Shown: positions 23,486 to 30,680 of the stretch, piece by piece
Position numbering within the stretch: the first letter of the stretch is position 1
Layout of the letters: each line of letters begins with the position of its first letter
Source of the DNA: Streptomyces sp. MBT53
Lineage (GTDB): Bacteria; Actinomycetota; Actinomycetes; Streptomycetales; Streptomycetaceae
Assembly (NCBI RefSeq): GCF_016654115.1
Contig: NZ_JAEQAZ010000067.1
Location: 1-39,566, forward strand
Direction: 5' to 3'
DNA: 39,566 nt
Position numbers and translations under genes: made by a program
The notes under the pieces: generated by a model
The model's input: only the letters and a program-made list of their open reading frames with translations
Told to the model about the DNA's origin: nothing
Databases searched by the model: none

Positions 23486-24331
23486 TCACCCGGCCCGGTC
23501 GCCGTCGATCTGGGTCGGCATATAGAGCATGAGCAGCGGCTCGGACCTCTGGTGCAGCCCCATCACGACGTGATGGAAGGCCGCCCTGCGGCCGGCGGCG
23601 GGCCGCACCTCGACGGTCGCGATCCCGGTGTCCCGGGTCTCGTGCCGCCCCCAGAGCCGGTCGAAGTCCGGACTCGCCGAACACAGCCTCCGCGCCAGCT
23701 GTTCGAAGTTCGGATCGTCGAGGAAACGCACGGTCTGGACGCGGAACTGACCGACCAGACGGCTCGCCACGTCCAGCCAATGGGGGTAGCGACTCCTGTT
23801 CCGGCCGTCGGTGAAGAACGACCAGAGGTAGTTGGAGCCCATGTCCTGCACGCCGAGCAGTGCGCGCGCGGGAGCGTTGCTCACCAGGACGTTCCAGTAC
23901 CGGTCGACCACGAAGGCCGGAGCCGGCTGCCACACCTCGACGGCGAGCCGGAGCCGGGACAGCTCCTCCGGGGTCACCTCCTGGCGGGCGGCCGGCGGAT
24001 TCACTCCGGCCAGCAGATACAGGTGCGCCCGCTCGGTGCGATCCAGGTTGAGCGCCTTGCTGACCGCGTCGAGCACGTCCCCGGACACCTTGATGTCCCT
24101 GCCCTGTTCGAGCCACGTGTACCAGGAGGCGCTCACTCCGGCCAACACGGCGACTTCCTCACGCCGGAGCCCCGGTGTGTTCCGGCGCCCGCCCATCCTC
24201 AGTCCGACGTCGCCGGGCGAGAGCCGCGCCCGGCGGGACCTGAGGAAGTGGCGCAGCGCGGCCCGCCGCTCTCTGTCGGCGTCCCTGACGTTCCTGGTCT
24301 CCCCCTGGCCCAAAGCGACACTGCTACTCAT
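23486..24331 (-). CDS. XRE-family regulator with MmyB-type ligand-binding domain (second copy)
   Basis: A 281-residue protein of the same family as the regulator at 12598-13437. The N-terminal part has RRARLSPGDVGLRMGGRRN, NTPGLRREEVAVLAGVSASW and TWLEQGRDIKVSGDVLDAVS. The C-terminal ligand domain has WQPAPAFVVDRYWNVLVSNA and ends in RSEPLLMLYMP. ATG at 24331 is preferred over GTG at 24340, which would leave its ribosome site too close. No TTA codon. It lies 52 bases after an oxidoreductase gene in the same direction, so it may be the last gene of that unit. Confidence 0.85.
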   Translation of the reverse strand: MSSSVALGQGETRNVRDADRERRAALRHFLRSRRARLSPGDVGLRMGGRRNTPGLRREEVAVLAGVSASWYTWLEQGRDIKVSGDVLDAVSKALNLDRTERAHLYLLAGVNPPAARQEVTPEELSRLRLAVEVWQPAPAFVVDRYWNVLVSNAPARALLGVQDMGSNYLWSFFTDGRNRSRYPHWLDVASRLVGQFRVQTVRFLDDPNFEQLARRLCSASPDFDRLWGRHETRDTGIATVEVRPAAGRRAAFHHVVMGLHQRSEPLLMLYMPTQIDGDRAG

Positions 24332-24383
24332 GTAAGCCACCCTTCACGCACGAAGAACCAGTACGGGTCACCGGGAACGGCTG

Positions 24384-25328
24384 TCAGAACGCGAGGATCA
24401 GACGCCCCCGGACCCCACCGGCCTCCAGCCGCCGGTGGGCTTCGGGAGCCAGCTCGGGAGCGAGTACGTCGGCGGTGCGCAGGGTCAGTACGCCCTTCTC
24501 CGCCAGGGCTGCGAGCTCCTCCAGAGCGGGGCGCTTGGCGGGATGTCCCATGACGACCACCCCATGGATGGTGATGCCGCGCTCCGAAGCCAGCTCGTAG
24601 GGGCGGCACTTGACGAACTGACCGCCGTCCTTCACCACGCCCAGAGCGTCGGCACCGATGACGGCGGCGTCGACGATCGCGTCAGCCCCCTCGGGAACCG
24701 CGACGCGATAGACGCCGGCGAGGTCAGCGGTGGCGGCGGCACGCGGCACGACCAGATCCACGCCGAGTCCATGGACCAGGTCGCGGTCCCGCACAGCGGC
24801 GTCGGCGACGACCCGGAGCCCGCGGTGCTTGGCGAGTTGCACCACGTACCCGCCCAACGCACCCGCCGCTCCCGTGACGGCCAGTGTCGCGCCTTCGGGC
24901 AGGTCGAGGAGGGAGAGGGCCAGGTGTGCGGTGAGCCCGTTCATGGGCAGGCCGGCGACGTCACGGAGGTCGAGGCCCCGGGGCGCGGCGACGACCTGGT
25001 CGCGGGGCACCACCACGTACTCGGCCTGGGCTCCGCCCGCGGCATGAAAGGGATTGACGAACGCCATGACCGGCTCACCGACCTCGATGTCGACACCGTC
25101 ACCCACGGCGTCGACGACCCCGGAGGCGTCCATGCCGGGAGTGTGCGGAGGCTCCTGCCCGGCCAGCGCGGCGGTCAGCAGCCCCGAACGCAGCAGCAGG
25201 TCGGTGGGGTTGACCGCGGCGGCACTGACCTTGATACGGACCTGTGCCGGGCCGGGGACGGGCACCGGCCGGTCGACGACCTTCAGCACATCGGGTCCGC
25301 CGAACTGTTCGATTCCGACAGCGCGCAT
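24384..25328 (-). CDS. Zinc-independent quinone oxidoreductase (MDR family)
   Basis: A 314-residue medium-chain dehydrogenase/reductase of the QOR type. It has the N-terminal GIEQFGGPDVLKVVDRPVPV, AAAVNPTDLLLRSG, then TPGMDASGVVDAVGDGV, and the NADPH-binding AVTGAAGALGGYVVQLAKHRG near residue 150. The catalytic zinc ligands of true alcohol dehydrogenases are absent. Such enzymes reduce quinones or enones with NADPH. ATG at 25328. Directly upstream of the second XRE regulator, which may control it. Confidence 0.88.
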   Translation of the reverse strand: MRAVGIEQFGGPDVLKVVDRPVPVPGPAQVRIKVSAAAVNPTDLLLRSGLLTAALAGQEPPHTPGMDASGVVDAVGDGVDIEVGEPVMAFVNPFHAAGGAQAEYVVVPRDQVVAAPRGLDLRDVAGLPMNGLTAHLALSLLDLPEGATLAVTGAAGALGGYVVQLAKHRGLRVVADAAVRDRDLVHGLGVDLVVPRAAATADLAGVYRVAVPEGADAIVDAAVIGADALGVVKDGGQFVKCRPYELASERGITIHGVVVMGHPAKRPALEELAALAEKGVLTLRTADVLAPELAPEAHRRLEAGGVRGRLILAF

Positions 25329-25746
25329 GGTGAGAGGTTCCTTCCACGAATCGAATCAAGGGGTCGTACGGAGGGGGCGCCCGGCCGGCGACCCGGCGAC
25401 CGCGGTCAGAGTGCGGCGGTCTCCACGGGGAGGGGTCTCTGTGCGCCCGGGAACACGGCGAGGGTGGTCAGCCGCCTCACGGTCGTACGCTGGAAACCCG
25501 AACTGGGCCTGGTCAACCCGGACATGACCACAATGATTCACCGACCGGCGGAACCCAACCAGTTCGCAGATGTCATATTGGCAGCACCAATACGAACAAG
25601 GCGCGGGCATGGTGGTGCCGCTGCCAGGTGAACGGCACCCCGCACAGACTCGCCCTCTCCACCCGCTGGATCAGCTCCTACGATTTCCCCGTGAGCGATC
25701 AACTGCCGTACGGCTGTGCGGCGGTTACCTTCTCATGAGGAGAGCG
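25329..25746. other. Divergent intergenic region, 418 bases
   Basis: No gene is seen. The stretch separates the leftward oxidoreductase from the rightward flavin reductase. ACCACAATGATTCACC near 25527 and ATGTCATATTGGCAGC near 25569 are AT-rich islands that may be promoters. An open frame upstream of the flavin reductase reaches back to 25570 but has no ribosome site and lacks family similarity. Confidence 0.4.
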
Positions 25747-26247
25747 ATGGCAACTCGTCCTGATGCCTCGGCCTTCGACCCGGCGCACTTCCGCCGAGTG
25801 CTCGGACACTTTCCGACCGGCGTGGTGGCCGTCTCGGCAATGGACGGGGACGAACCGGTCGGCCTGACCGTGGGTTCCTTCGCGTCGGTGTCACTGGAAC
25901 CGCCCATGGTCGGCTTCTTCCCCAGTGCGACCTCCACCAGTTGGCCACGTATAGAACGGGCCGGATCCTTCGTGGCCAACGTGCTGGCGGAGCATCAGGC
26001 GGAGCTGTCCGCGGTGTTCGCGACCAGCGGAGGCGACAAGTTCGGCCGGCTCGACTGGCACCGGGGGGTCACCGGCGCCCCGATCCTCGACGGCGTCGCC
26101 GCATGGATCGAGTGCGAGGTGGCGGATGTCGTCCCGGCCGGCGACCACCTTTTCGTCCTGGGCCGCGTACTCGACCTGGCGGTCGCCGGTGATCCTCGCC
26201 CGCTGGTCTTCTTCCAGGGGGACTACGCACGACTGGCCGGACAGTGA
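25747..26247 (+). CDS. Flavin reductase-like (FMN-binding) protein
   Basis: A 166-residue protein of the flavin reductase-like family, the small partner of two-component monooxygenases. Blocks are FRRVLGHFPTGVVAVSAMDG, PVGLTVGSFASVSLEPPMVGF, and a C-terminal FVLGRVLDLAVAGDPRPLVFFQGDYARL. ATG at 25747 follows GAGGAG; ATG at 25735 and longer starts are less likely. The most likely partner in this window is the LLM monooxygenase at 20264, 4.3 kb away, although the gene is isolated from it by an efflux module. Reduced FMN supplied by it would diffuse to the oxygenase (inference). Confidence 0.87.
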   Translation: MATRPDASAFDPAHFRRVLGHFPTGVVAVSAMDGDEPVGLTVGSFASVSLEPPMVGFFPSATSTSWPRIERAGSFVANVLAEHQAELSAVFATSGGDKFGRLDWHRGVTGAPILDGVAAWIECEVADVVPAGDHLFVLGRVLDLAVAGDPRPLVFFQGDYARLAGQ

Positions 26248-27037
26248 CGCGGAAAGATCATCCGGACGGTCACGGGGCAACGCGTATGCACCCGTGCCCC
26301 CCGCGCAGATGTACTCGGTTCGGCTCGCCCGAAAGTGGCGAGGCGACCGGGGTGCCTGAGCGGGACTCATCCTCCAAAATGCAAAGTGTCCGAGGATCAC
26401 GCTGGTCGCGATGGGGCACGCTCGGGGCCGCTGCGGGACGGGAGCCGGGGCGTGTCCGCACTGCACCTGCTCGCGTATGCCTTCCACATGCCGGCGTTCA
26501 CCGTCGTGCCCGGACAGTTCTCGCGGACCTTCGACGTGAGCCCGGCGGGCAAGACCGAAGTGTGAGGCCGTCGGCGCGTTGCCTGGGTGGAAACTCCGTG
26601 GCCTGTGCGCAAGTTGTGCTTGCCGGAGTTCCCCTACGGCTCGAACCTGTTGCCGACGGTCACGGTCATTGACACTACGGGTGTCGCGAAAGCCTGCGTA
26701 TGCCCGGCGTGCCGGGCGTCAGGGCGGCACCACCCGCTACGCAATCGCCAGTTCATCCCGCTCGGCCTGGACCTCCCGAAGCTGCTTGGCCGGCTCCCCA
26801 GCGAAGGCGCCCAGTTCGACCCAGCGGGCGGTGATCCACTGGCGCCCCTGCATCCCCCACGCCCTCCCGCACAGGGCCGTGCGCCCACATGCACGGACGC
26901 GGCCACTCGTTCATCGCCCATGCCCGCGGGGCTTCCGCGCCTCTTCACGGACGTGATCACCGCAGGACCCGAGCCAGATTCCAAGGTCTTCCGAAACAAG
27001 AAACCCCAGGTCAGAGTCCTGACCCGGGATTTTCCAT
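26248..27037. other. Decayed border region of the island
   Basis: No intact gene is seen in 790 bases. Short fragments suggest former genes: a rightward frame ending at 26565 (LLAYAFHMPAFTVVPGQFS) and a leftward 38-codon frame listed separately. On the minus strand GGGTCAG-gact-CTGACC followed by GGGGTTTCTTGTTT (about 26995-27030) forms a hairpin plus T-rich run, matching a terminator downstream of a leftward tRNA gene. Confidence 0.45.
26737..26853 (-). pseudogene. Short remnant of a leftward gene
   Basis: A 38-residue frame starting MQGRQWITARWVELGAFAG and ending KQLREVQAERDELAIA before a stop. The ending looks like the start of a coiled coil seen in Streptomyces mobile-element-associated hypothetical proteins (ERDELxIAERVL), interrupted by the stop. 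Taken as a fragment, with low confidence. Confidence 0.3.
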
Positions 27038-27081
27038 GGAGCCCCCTGTCGGATTCGAACCGACGACCTACGCATTACAAG
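27038..27081 (-). repeat. tRNA-Thr(TGT) 3'-half remnant, second attachment-site copy
   Basis: On the minus strand this reads CTTGTAA (anticodon loop with TGT), TGCGTAGGTC, the T-arm GTCGG-TTCGAAT-CCGAC, and AGGGGGCTCCA. The 5' half (acceptor, D-arm, ACGCA stem strand) is absent, since the bases upstream do not pair with the TGCGT stem. Bases 27038-27075 repeat 4528-4565 with one difference. It is both the right end of the 22.5-kb island and the left end of the prophage. Confidence 0.85.
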
Positions 27082-27228
27082 ACCGAGAGCAGTCCTGACA
27101 AGGGGGTTCAGTAACTGCCACGGAATGCCGATACGTGCAGGTCAGAGGCGTACAGAGTTCCATCGAAGTACAGGCGCTGACAGCTGGTCCTAGGCAATCC
27201 GGCCACACATCGGCCACACCGAACAGCC

Positions 27229-27259
27229 CCTCGGCCAGCCCGTTTGCGGCTGGCCGAGG
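27229..27259. terminator. Hairpin terminator near the prophage left end
   Basis: CCTCGGCCAGCC (27229-27240) pairs perfectly with GGCTGGCCGAGG (27248-27259) around a 7-base loop. No T-run follows, as is common in Streptomyces. With the hairpin at 27313 it would block transcription crossing the attachment site. Confidence 0.6.
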
Positions 27260-27312
27260 GAGACGAACCCGGATGCCGGGCGGTCGGCCCGGCGAGGCCG
27301 CCGACAGACAGA

Positions 27313-27344
27313 GAGGGCCGCGCGGCATCCACCGCGCGGCCCTC
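27313..27344 (-). terminator. Terminator after the 60-residue leftward gene
   Basis: GAGGGCCGCGCGG (27313-27325) pairs with CCGCGCGGCCCTC (27332-27344), 13 base pairs around a 6-base loop. It lies 21 bases after the stop of the leftward gene ending at 27365. Confidence 0.65.
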
Positions 27345-27364
27345 GCCGCTGCTCAGCCCTGGCG

Positions 27365-27547
27365 CTAGTCCTCGGAGTTGTCACCGTCGGCACGGGGGGC
27401 GGCAAGCCCGTTCAAAGCCTGTTCGAGACCGGCCGCACCCGCAGGGGTGATGTGGCGCCGGTCCATGTCGATCGTCAGCTCGTCGCCGGCTGCCCGAACG
27501 ACTGCAATCGCCCCTGTGTCGAGTTGAGTGCGGGTTACGCGGATCAA
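27365..27547 (-). CDS. Small protein, possibly prophage regulatory, unknown function
   Basis: A 60-residue frame from TTG at 27547 with a strong ribosome site (GAGGGGGG) upstream. It begins MIRVTRTQLDTGAIAVVRAA and continues DELTIDMDRRHITPAGAAGLEQALNGL, acidic at the end. No family is recognised. It is the last leftward gene of the prophage, downstream of the repressor and just before paired hairpins. A role in lysogeny or integration is possible from position only. Confidence 0.55.
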   Translation of the reverse strand: MIRVTRTQLDTGAIAVVRAAGDELTIDMDRRHITPAGAAGLEQALNGLAAPRADGDNSED

Positions 27548-27579
27548 CGGTTGCCCCCCTCATGGCATCACTAGGCCCA

Positions 27580-27603
27580 TGACTCGAACATATGCCCGAG
27601 TCA
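27580..27603. promoter_or_regulatory. Inverted repeat upstream of the 60-residue gene
   Basis: TGACTCG (27580-27586) and CGAGTCA (27597-27603) form an inverted repeat with a 10-base spacer, 33 bases upstream of the TTG start. It has the size of an operator for a dimeric repressor. It differs from the TTCGAA-centred sites near the repressor start, although it contains TCGAA. Confidence 0.45.
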
Positions 27604-27691
27604 AGAGCCCGGATCAGCCTACTCCGCAGTACACGCGAGGTCACGCGCGAACTCCATGGAGTGACCAGACCGCCCGCATAATTGTCAACGC

Positions 27692-28126
27692 CTAGGCGTC
27701 ATCGGTTAGTTCCGGCGGGAGATCGCCGGCCGCATACCTTCTGAGCAGAGCCTCGACCCTGGGCATGTCCCGAGCCCCCATACCGGGCGCATGGACGACA
27801 ACGACGGTCGCCTCCTCACCGCTCGCGCCGAGCGGGTCGCCGGCCACGGCCCCGCAGTACTGCATCGCCGCCGCAAGGCGCACTCTGCGCTCGTCACCCC
27901 CTATCGCTTTCGAGATGGCACCGGCGACCCCCGGCAGCATGTGTATCGGCTGATCATGAGCGATCCGGTGCAGGGTCGTGTACCCGACCCTCGTCTGCGT
28001 CGCCGGGTCGACGGCACGCTCGGCGAGCTTGCGGTACGAGAGGCCCGTCTCTTCCTTCGCCGCGCGCAAGAGGTCCCCGAAGGGGGTGCCGTAAGGCCAA
28101 CGCTCGTCCGTGTCGGTCAGCGACAC
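27692..28126 (-). CDS. Prophage repressor-like HTH protein
   Basis: A protein of about 144 residues. The N-terminal half has FGDLLRAAKEETGLSYRKLA, then TTLHRIAHDQPIHMLPG, which looks like a divergent helix-turn-helix of the phage-repressor type. The C-terminal half has EEATVVVVHAPGMGARDMPR and ends LLRRYAAGDLPPELTDDA. GTG at 28126 with GGAG upstream is preferred; a longer reading from TTG at 28201 would cover the operator. It is the leftward gene divergent from the early operon, the usual place of an immunity repressor. Confidence 0.6.
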   Translation of the reverse strand: MSLTDTDERWPYGTPFGDLLRAAKEETGLSYRKLAERAVDPATQTRVGYTTLHRIAHDQPIHMLPGVAGAISKAIGGDERRVRLAAAMQYCGAVAGDPLGASGEEATVVVVHAPGMGARDMPRVEALLRRYAAGDLPPELTDDA

Positions 28127-28456
28127 GCTCTCACTCCACTCCGTTGCAGAATTCGAACACTTCTCATCTAAGCAGCCATCACCCGGAATCGCGGCGGCCA
28201 AAGTTCGTTGACGTGCGTCTCACCAGACTCTTACGGTTGCAGTGTTCGAATACTGCAACAGCAGGGGTCAAGCGCCACAGGCACTCTAGGGCCCCGACTG
28301 TTCGAAATGTGGGACAACGGGGGAAGAGTGATCGCGCACAGCGAAATCACAGGATCGACGGTTTCCGGGCAGCCGGGTGCCGTTCGAAATGCCCTCGCCC
28401 CGCAGCCACGGAGCGCGCCGAGCGCGCCAAGCCGCAGTGTGAGGAGAGACAAGCAC
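28127..28456. promoter_or_regulatory. Prophage control region with four TTCGAA-centred sites
   Basis: This 330-base gap separates divergent repressor and early genes. A 24-base palindrome at 28237-28260 (GTTGCAGT, centre TTCGAA, ACTGCAAC) has one mismatched pair. A second copy at 28143-28166 keeps the left half GTTGCAG and the centre ATTCGAACACT, 16 bases upstream of the repressor start. TTCGAA recurs at 28301 and 28383 as GTTCGAAATG. No convincing gene is seen in it. Confidence 0.65.
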
Positions 28457-28735
28457 GTGAGCCCTGTCGAGTTCGTCGGCCCGCCGCCCAAGCAGCGCAA
28501 CACCAAGCACACCCGGATCGCGAACAGCCTTCGCCAGCACCCCAAAGAGTGGGGTGTCGTCCGGACCCCGGCCACCTCGGTGAGGGCGGCATCCGCCGCT
28601 CAGGCCATCCGTAGCGCTCGGCTGCCGGCGTACGAGCCCGCCGGTTCGTACGAGGCGGTCGCCCGGACGGTCGTGCAGAAGAACGGAGACGTCGAACACC
28701 GCGTCTACGCGCGTTATGTCGGGGGCGAGCAGTGA
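28457..28735 (+). CDS. Small prophage early protein
   Basis: A 92-residue frame from GTG at 28457 (ribosome site GAGGAG). It begins with SPVEFVGPPPKQRNTKHT, continues as RIANSLRQHPKEWGVV, and ends AVARTVVQKNGDVEHRVYARYVGG. It overlaps the exonuclease start in GTGA. Function is not recognised; similar small basic proteins precede recombination genes in Streptomyces phages. First gene of the early operon. Confidence 0.7.
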   Translation: MSPVEFVGPPPKQRNTKHTRIANSLRQHPKEWGVVRTPATSVRAASAAQAIRSARLPAYEPAGSYEAVARTVVQKNGDVEHRVYARYVGGEQ

Positions 28736-29787
28736 CTGCCACCCCGCCAACTCCGGTGACGCCCACAGGCGTTGTCGTCGCGCCGCCCGGCCTCGACCGC
28801 GAGCAGTGGCTCACGGTCCGCCGTACGGGCATCGGTGGCTCGGAAGTCGCCGCCGTCCTCGGGATGGACAAGCACACCTCGCCGCTTGAGGTCTACCTCG
28901 ACAAGGCCGGCGAGCTGCCGCTCGACCGTCCGCGGAACCCTGATCTCGACGAGGCCGCGTTCTGGGGACTGGCGCACGAGCCGACGATCGCCCGTGTCTT
29001 CGCCGAGCGGTCCGGGCTGCGCGTCGTCGAGGGTCCCGGCACCCTCGCCCACGTCGAGCGTCGTTGGATGCTCGCGAACGTCGACCGGTTCGTGCTCGAC
29101 GAGGGCGAGTCGACGCCGTCGAGCCTGCTGGAGATCAAGACCCGGTCGGCGTTCCAGCTCGACGAGTGGCTGCTCGGTGTGCCCGATGCTCCGGCGTTGC
29201 AAACGCACTGGTACCTCGCGGTGACCGGCTACCGGCACGCGCACGTCGCCGCTCTGCTCGGGGGCAACCGGCTGCTGATTCACCGTGTCGAGCGCGACGA
29301 GGGACTCGTCGAGCACCTCGTCGCCCTGCTCGGGGAGTTCTGGCAGGGCGTGCTCGACCGCCGGCCGCCCGCGGTCGACGGCTCCGAAGCGACCGAGGAA
29401 CTGCTCGGCCACCTCTACGACGTCAAGGCCGACGCCGTGACAGTCGCCGACCCGGCCGAGGTTCTGCCGCTGCTGGAACGCCGGCGCGAACTCAAGGCAC
29501 GCGAGGAACGGACCGCCGACGAACTGCGCGACGTCGACAACCGGTTGAAGGCGATTGCCGGCGAGGCCGAGATCGTCAAGACACAGGGCACCGTCGCGTT
29601 CACCTGGAAACAGAACGGCCCACTCGCCACGAAGCGGTTCACCGCCGCGCACCCCGGCCTCGCCACGAAGTACACGCACCGCGTCGACGCGCTCGATACG
29701 AAGAGCCTCGCCGCCGAGCACCCCGACGAATACCGGGCGCACCGTGCCCGACGCCTCGTTGTGCCCAAGGAGCCTGCCGCAGCGTGA
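28732..29787 (+). CDS. YqaJ-type viral exonuclease
   Basis: A 351-residue lambda-exonuclease-fold nuclease of the YqaJ family. RRTGIGGSEVAAVLGMDKHT is the N-terminal signature; AFWGLAHEPTIARVFAER carries the first acidic residue; ANVDRFVLDEG and SLLEIKTRSA give the catalytic D...ExK set. The C-terminal part is a coiled-coil (LERRRELKAREERTADELRD) followed by a basic end. It should resect double-strand ends 5'-3' and load the annealing protein RecT, encoded next. GTG at 28732. Confidence 0.92.
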   Translation: MTATPPTPVTPTGVVVAPPGLDREQWLTVRRTGIGGSEVAAVLGMDKHTSPLEVYLDKAGELPLDRPRNPDLDEAAFWGLAHEPTIARVFAERSGLRVVEGPGTLAHVERRWMLANVDRFVLDEGESTPSSLLEIKTRSAFQLDEWLLGVPDAPALQTHWYLAVTGYRHAHVAALLGGNRLLIHRVERDEGLVEHLVALLGEFWQGVLDRRPPAVDGSEATEELLGHLYDVKADAVTVADPAEVLPLLERRRELKAREERTADELRDVDNRLKAIAGEAEIVKTQGTVAFTWKQNGPLATKRFTAAHPGLATKYTHRVDALDTKSLAAEHPDEYRAHRARRLVVPKEPAAA

Positions 29788-30680
29788 GCACCAACCTTGC
29801 CGAGCGCGTCGCCACCAAGCGCACCGGCCGCAGTGCCGCCCCTGCCCACCGTCCCGCCCAACAGCCCACCCTCGTGCAGTTCGTGCAGCAGATGCGCCCC
29901 GAGATCGAGCGCGCGCTGCCCGCCCACGTCGGGGGCGCCGACCGTATCGCCCGCATCGCGCTGACCGAGCTGCGGCGCGTCGAGCACCTCGCCGAGTGCA
30001 CTCAAGAGTCGTTCGCCGGCGCCCTGATGACCTGCTCGGCCCTCGGCCTCGAACCCGGCGGAGTGTCCAGCGAGGCGTACCTGCTGCCGTTCTGGAACAA
30101 GAAGATCCGGGCGTACGAGGTACAGCTCGTCGTCGGCTATCAGGGCATGATCCGCCTGTTCTGGCAGCACCCGCTCGCCGCCGGTCTGGACACGCACACC
30201 GTGTTCGAGGGCGACGAGTTCGAGTACGAGTACGGCCTCGCCCCGGTCCTCAAGCACAAACCCACCCGTGGCAGCGCCAAGGGAGCGCCCACGCACTACT
30301 ACGCCGTAGCCCGCCTGGCGAACGGCGGGAACGCGTTCGTCGTGCTGGACGTCGACGACGTCGAGGCGATCCGCAAGCGCAGCAAGGCCAAGGACTTCGG
30401 CCCCTGGTCGACGGATTACGACGCCATGGCCCGCAAGACCTGCGTACGGCAGCTCTTCAAGCTGCTGCCCAAGAGTGCCGAGCTCGCCCGCGCGGTCGCG
30501 CACGACGAGACCGTGCGCCGTGACCCCTCGCCCGAGGGATTCGACACCCCCGGCGACTACATCGAGGGGGAGGTCGTCAAGCCGACGGCCGCGCAGGGCG
30601 GCGAGCAGCCGGCGGTCGAGGACGTGCCGGCGGAGTTCGCCGGGTGGCCCGAGGCCGCCGAGCCGGGCGAGTCGGCATGA
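29784..30680 (+). CDS. recT: RecT-type single-strand annealing protein
   Basis: A 298-residue RecT family recombinase. It has LVQFVQQMRPEIERALPAHV near residue 30, FAGALMTCSALGLEPGGVSS near residue 78, and the core LLPFWNKKIRAYEVQLVVGYQGMIRL. The C-terminus is acidic and Pro/Ala-rich, as in many relatives. GTG at 29784 overlaps the exonuclease stop (GTGA). With YqaJ it forms a two-component phage recombination system for end repair, circularisation or recombination-dependent replication. Confidence 0.93.
   Translation: MSTNLAERVATKRTGRSAAPAHRPAQQPTLVQFVQQMRPEIERALPAHVGGADRIARIALTELRRVEHLAECTQESFAGALMTCSALGLEPGGVSSEAYLLPFWNKKIRAYEVQLVVGYQGMIRLFWQHPLAAGLDTHTVFEGDEFEYEYGLAPVLKHKPTRGSAKGAPTHYYAVARLANGGNAFVVLDVDDVEAIRKRSKAKDFGPWSTDYDAMARKTCVRQLFKLLPKSAELARAVAHDETVRRDPSPEGFDTPGDYIEGEVVKPTAAQGGEQPAVEDVPAEFAGWPEAAEPGESA

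Noticed and set aside
27038..27120. Intact tRNA-Thr at the right repeat
   Set aside because: The anticodon loop is kept but the 5' stem strand (ACGCA expected) and the D-arm are missing; the upstream bases do not pair.
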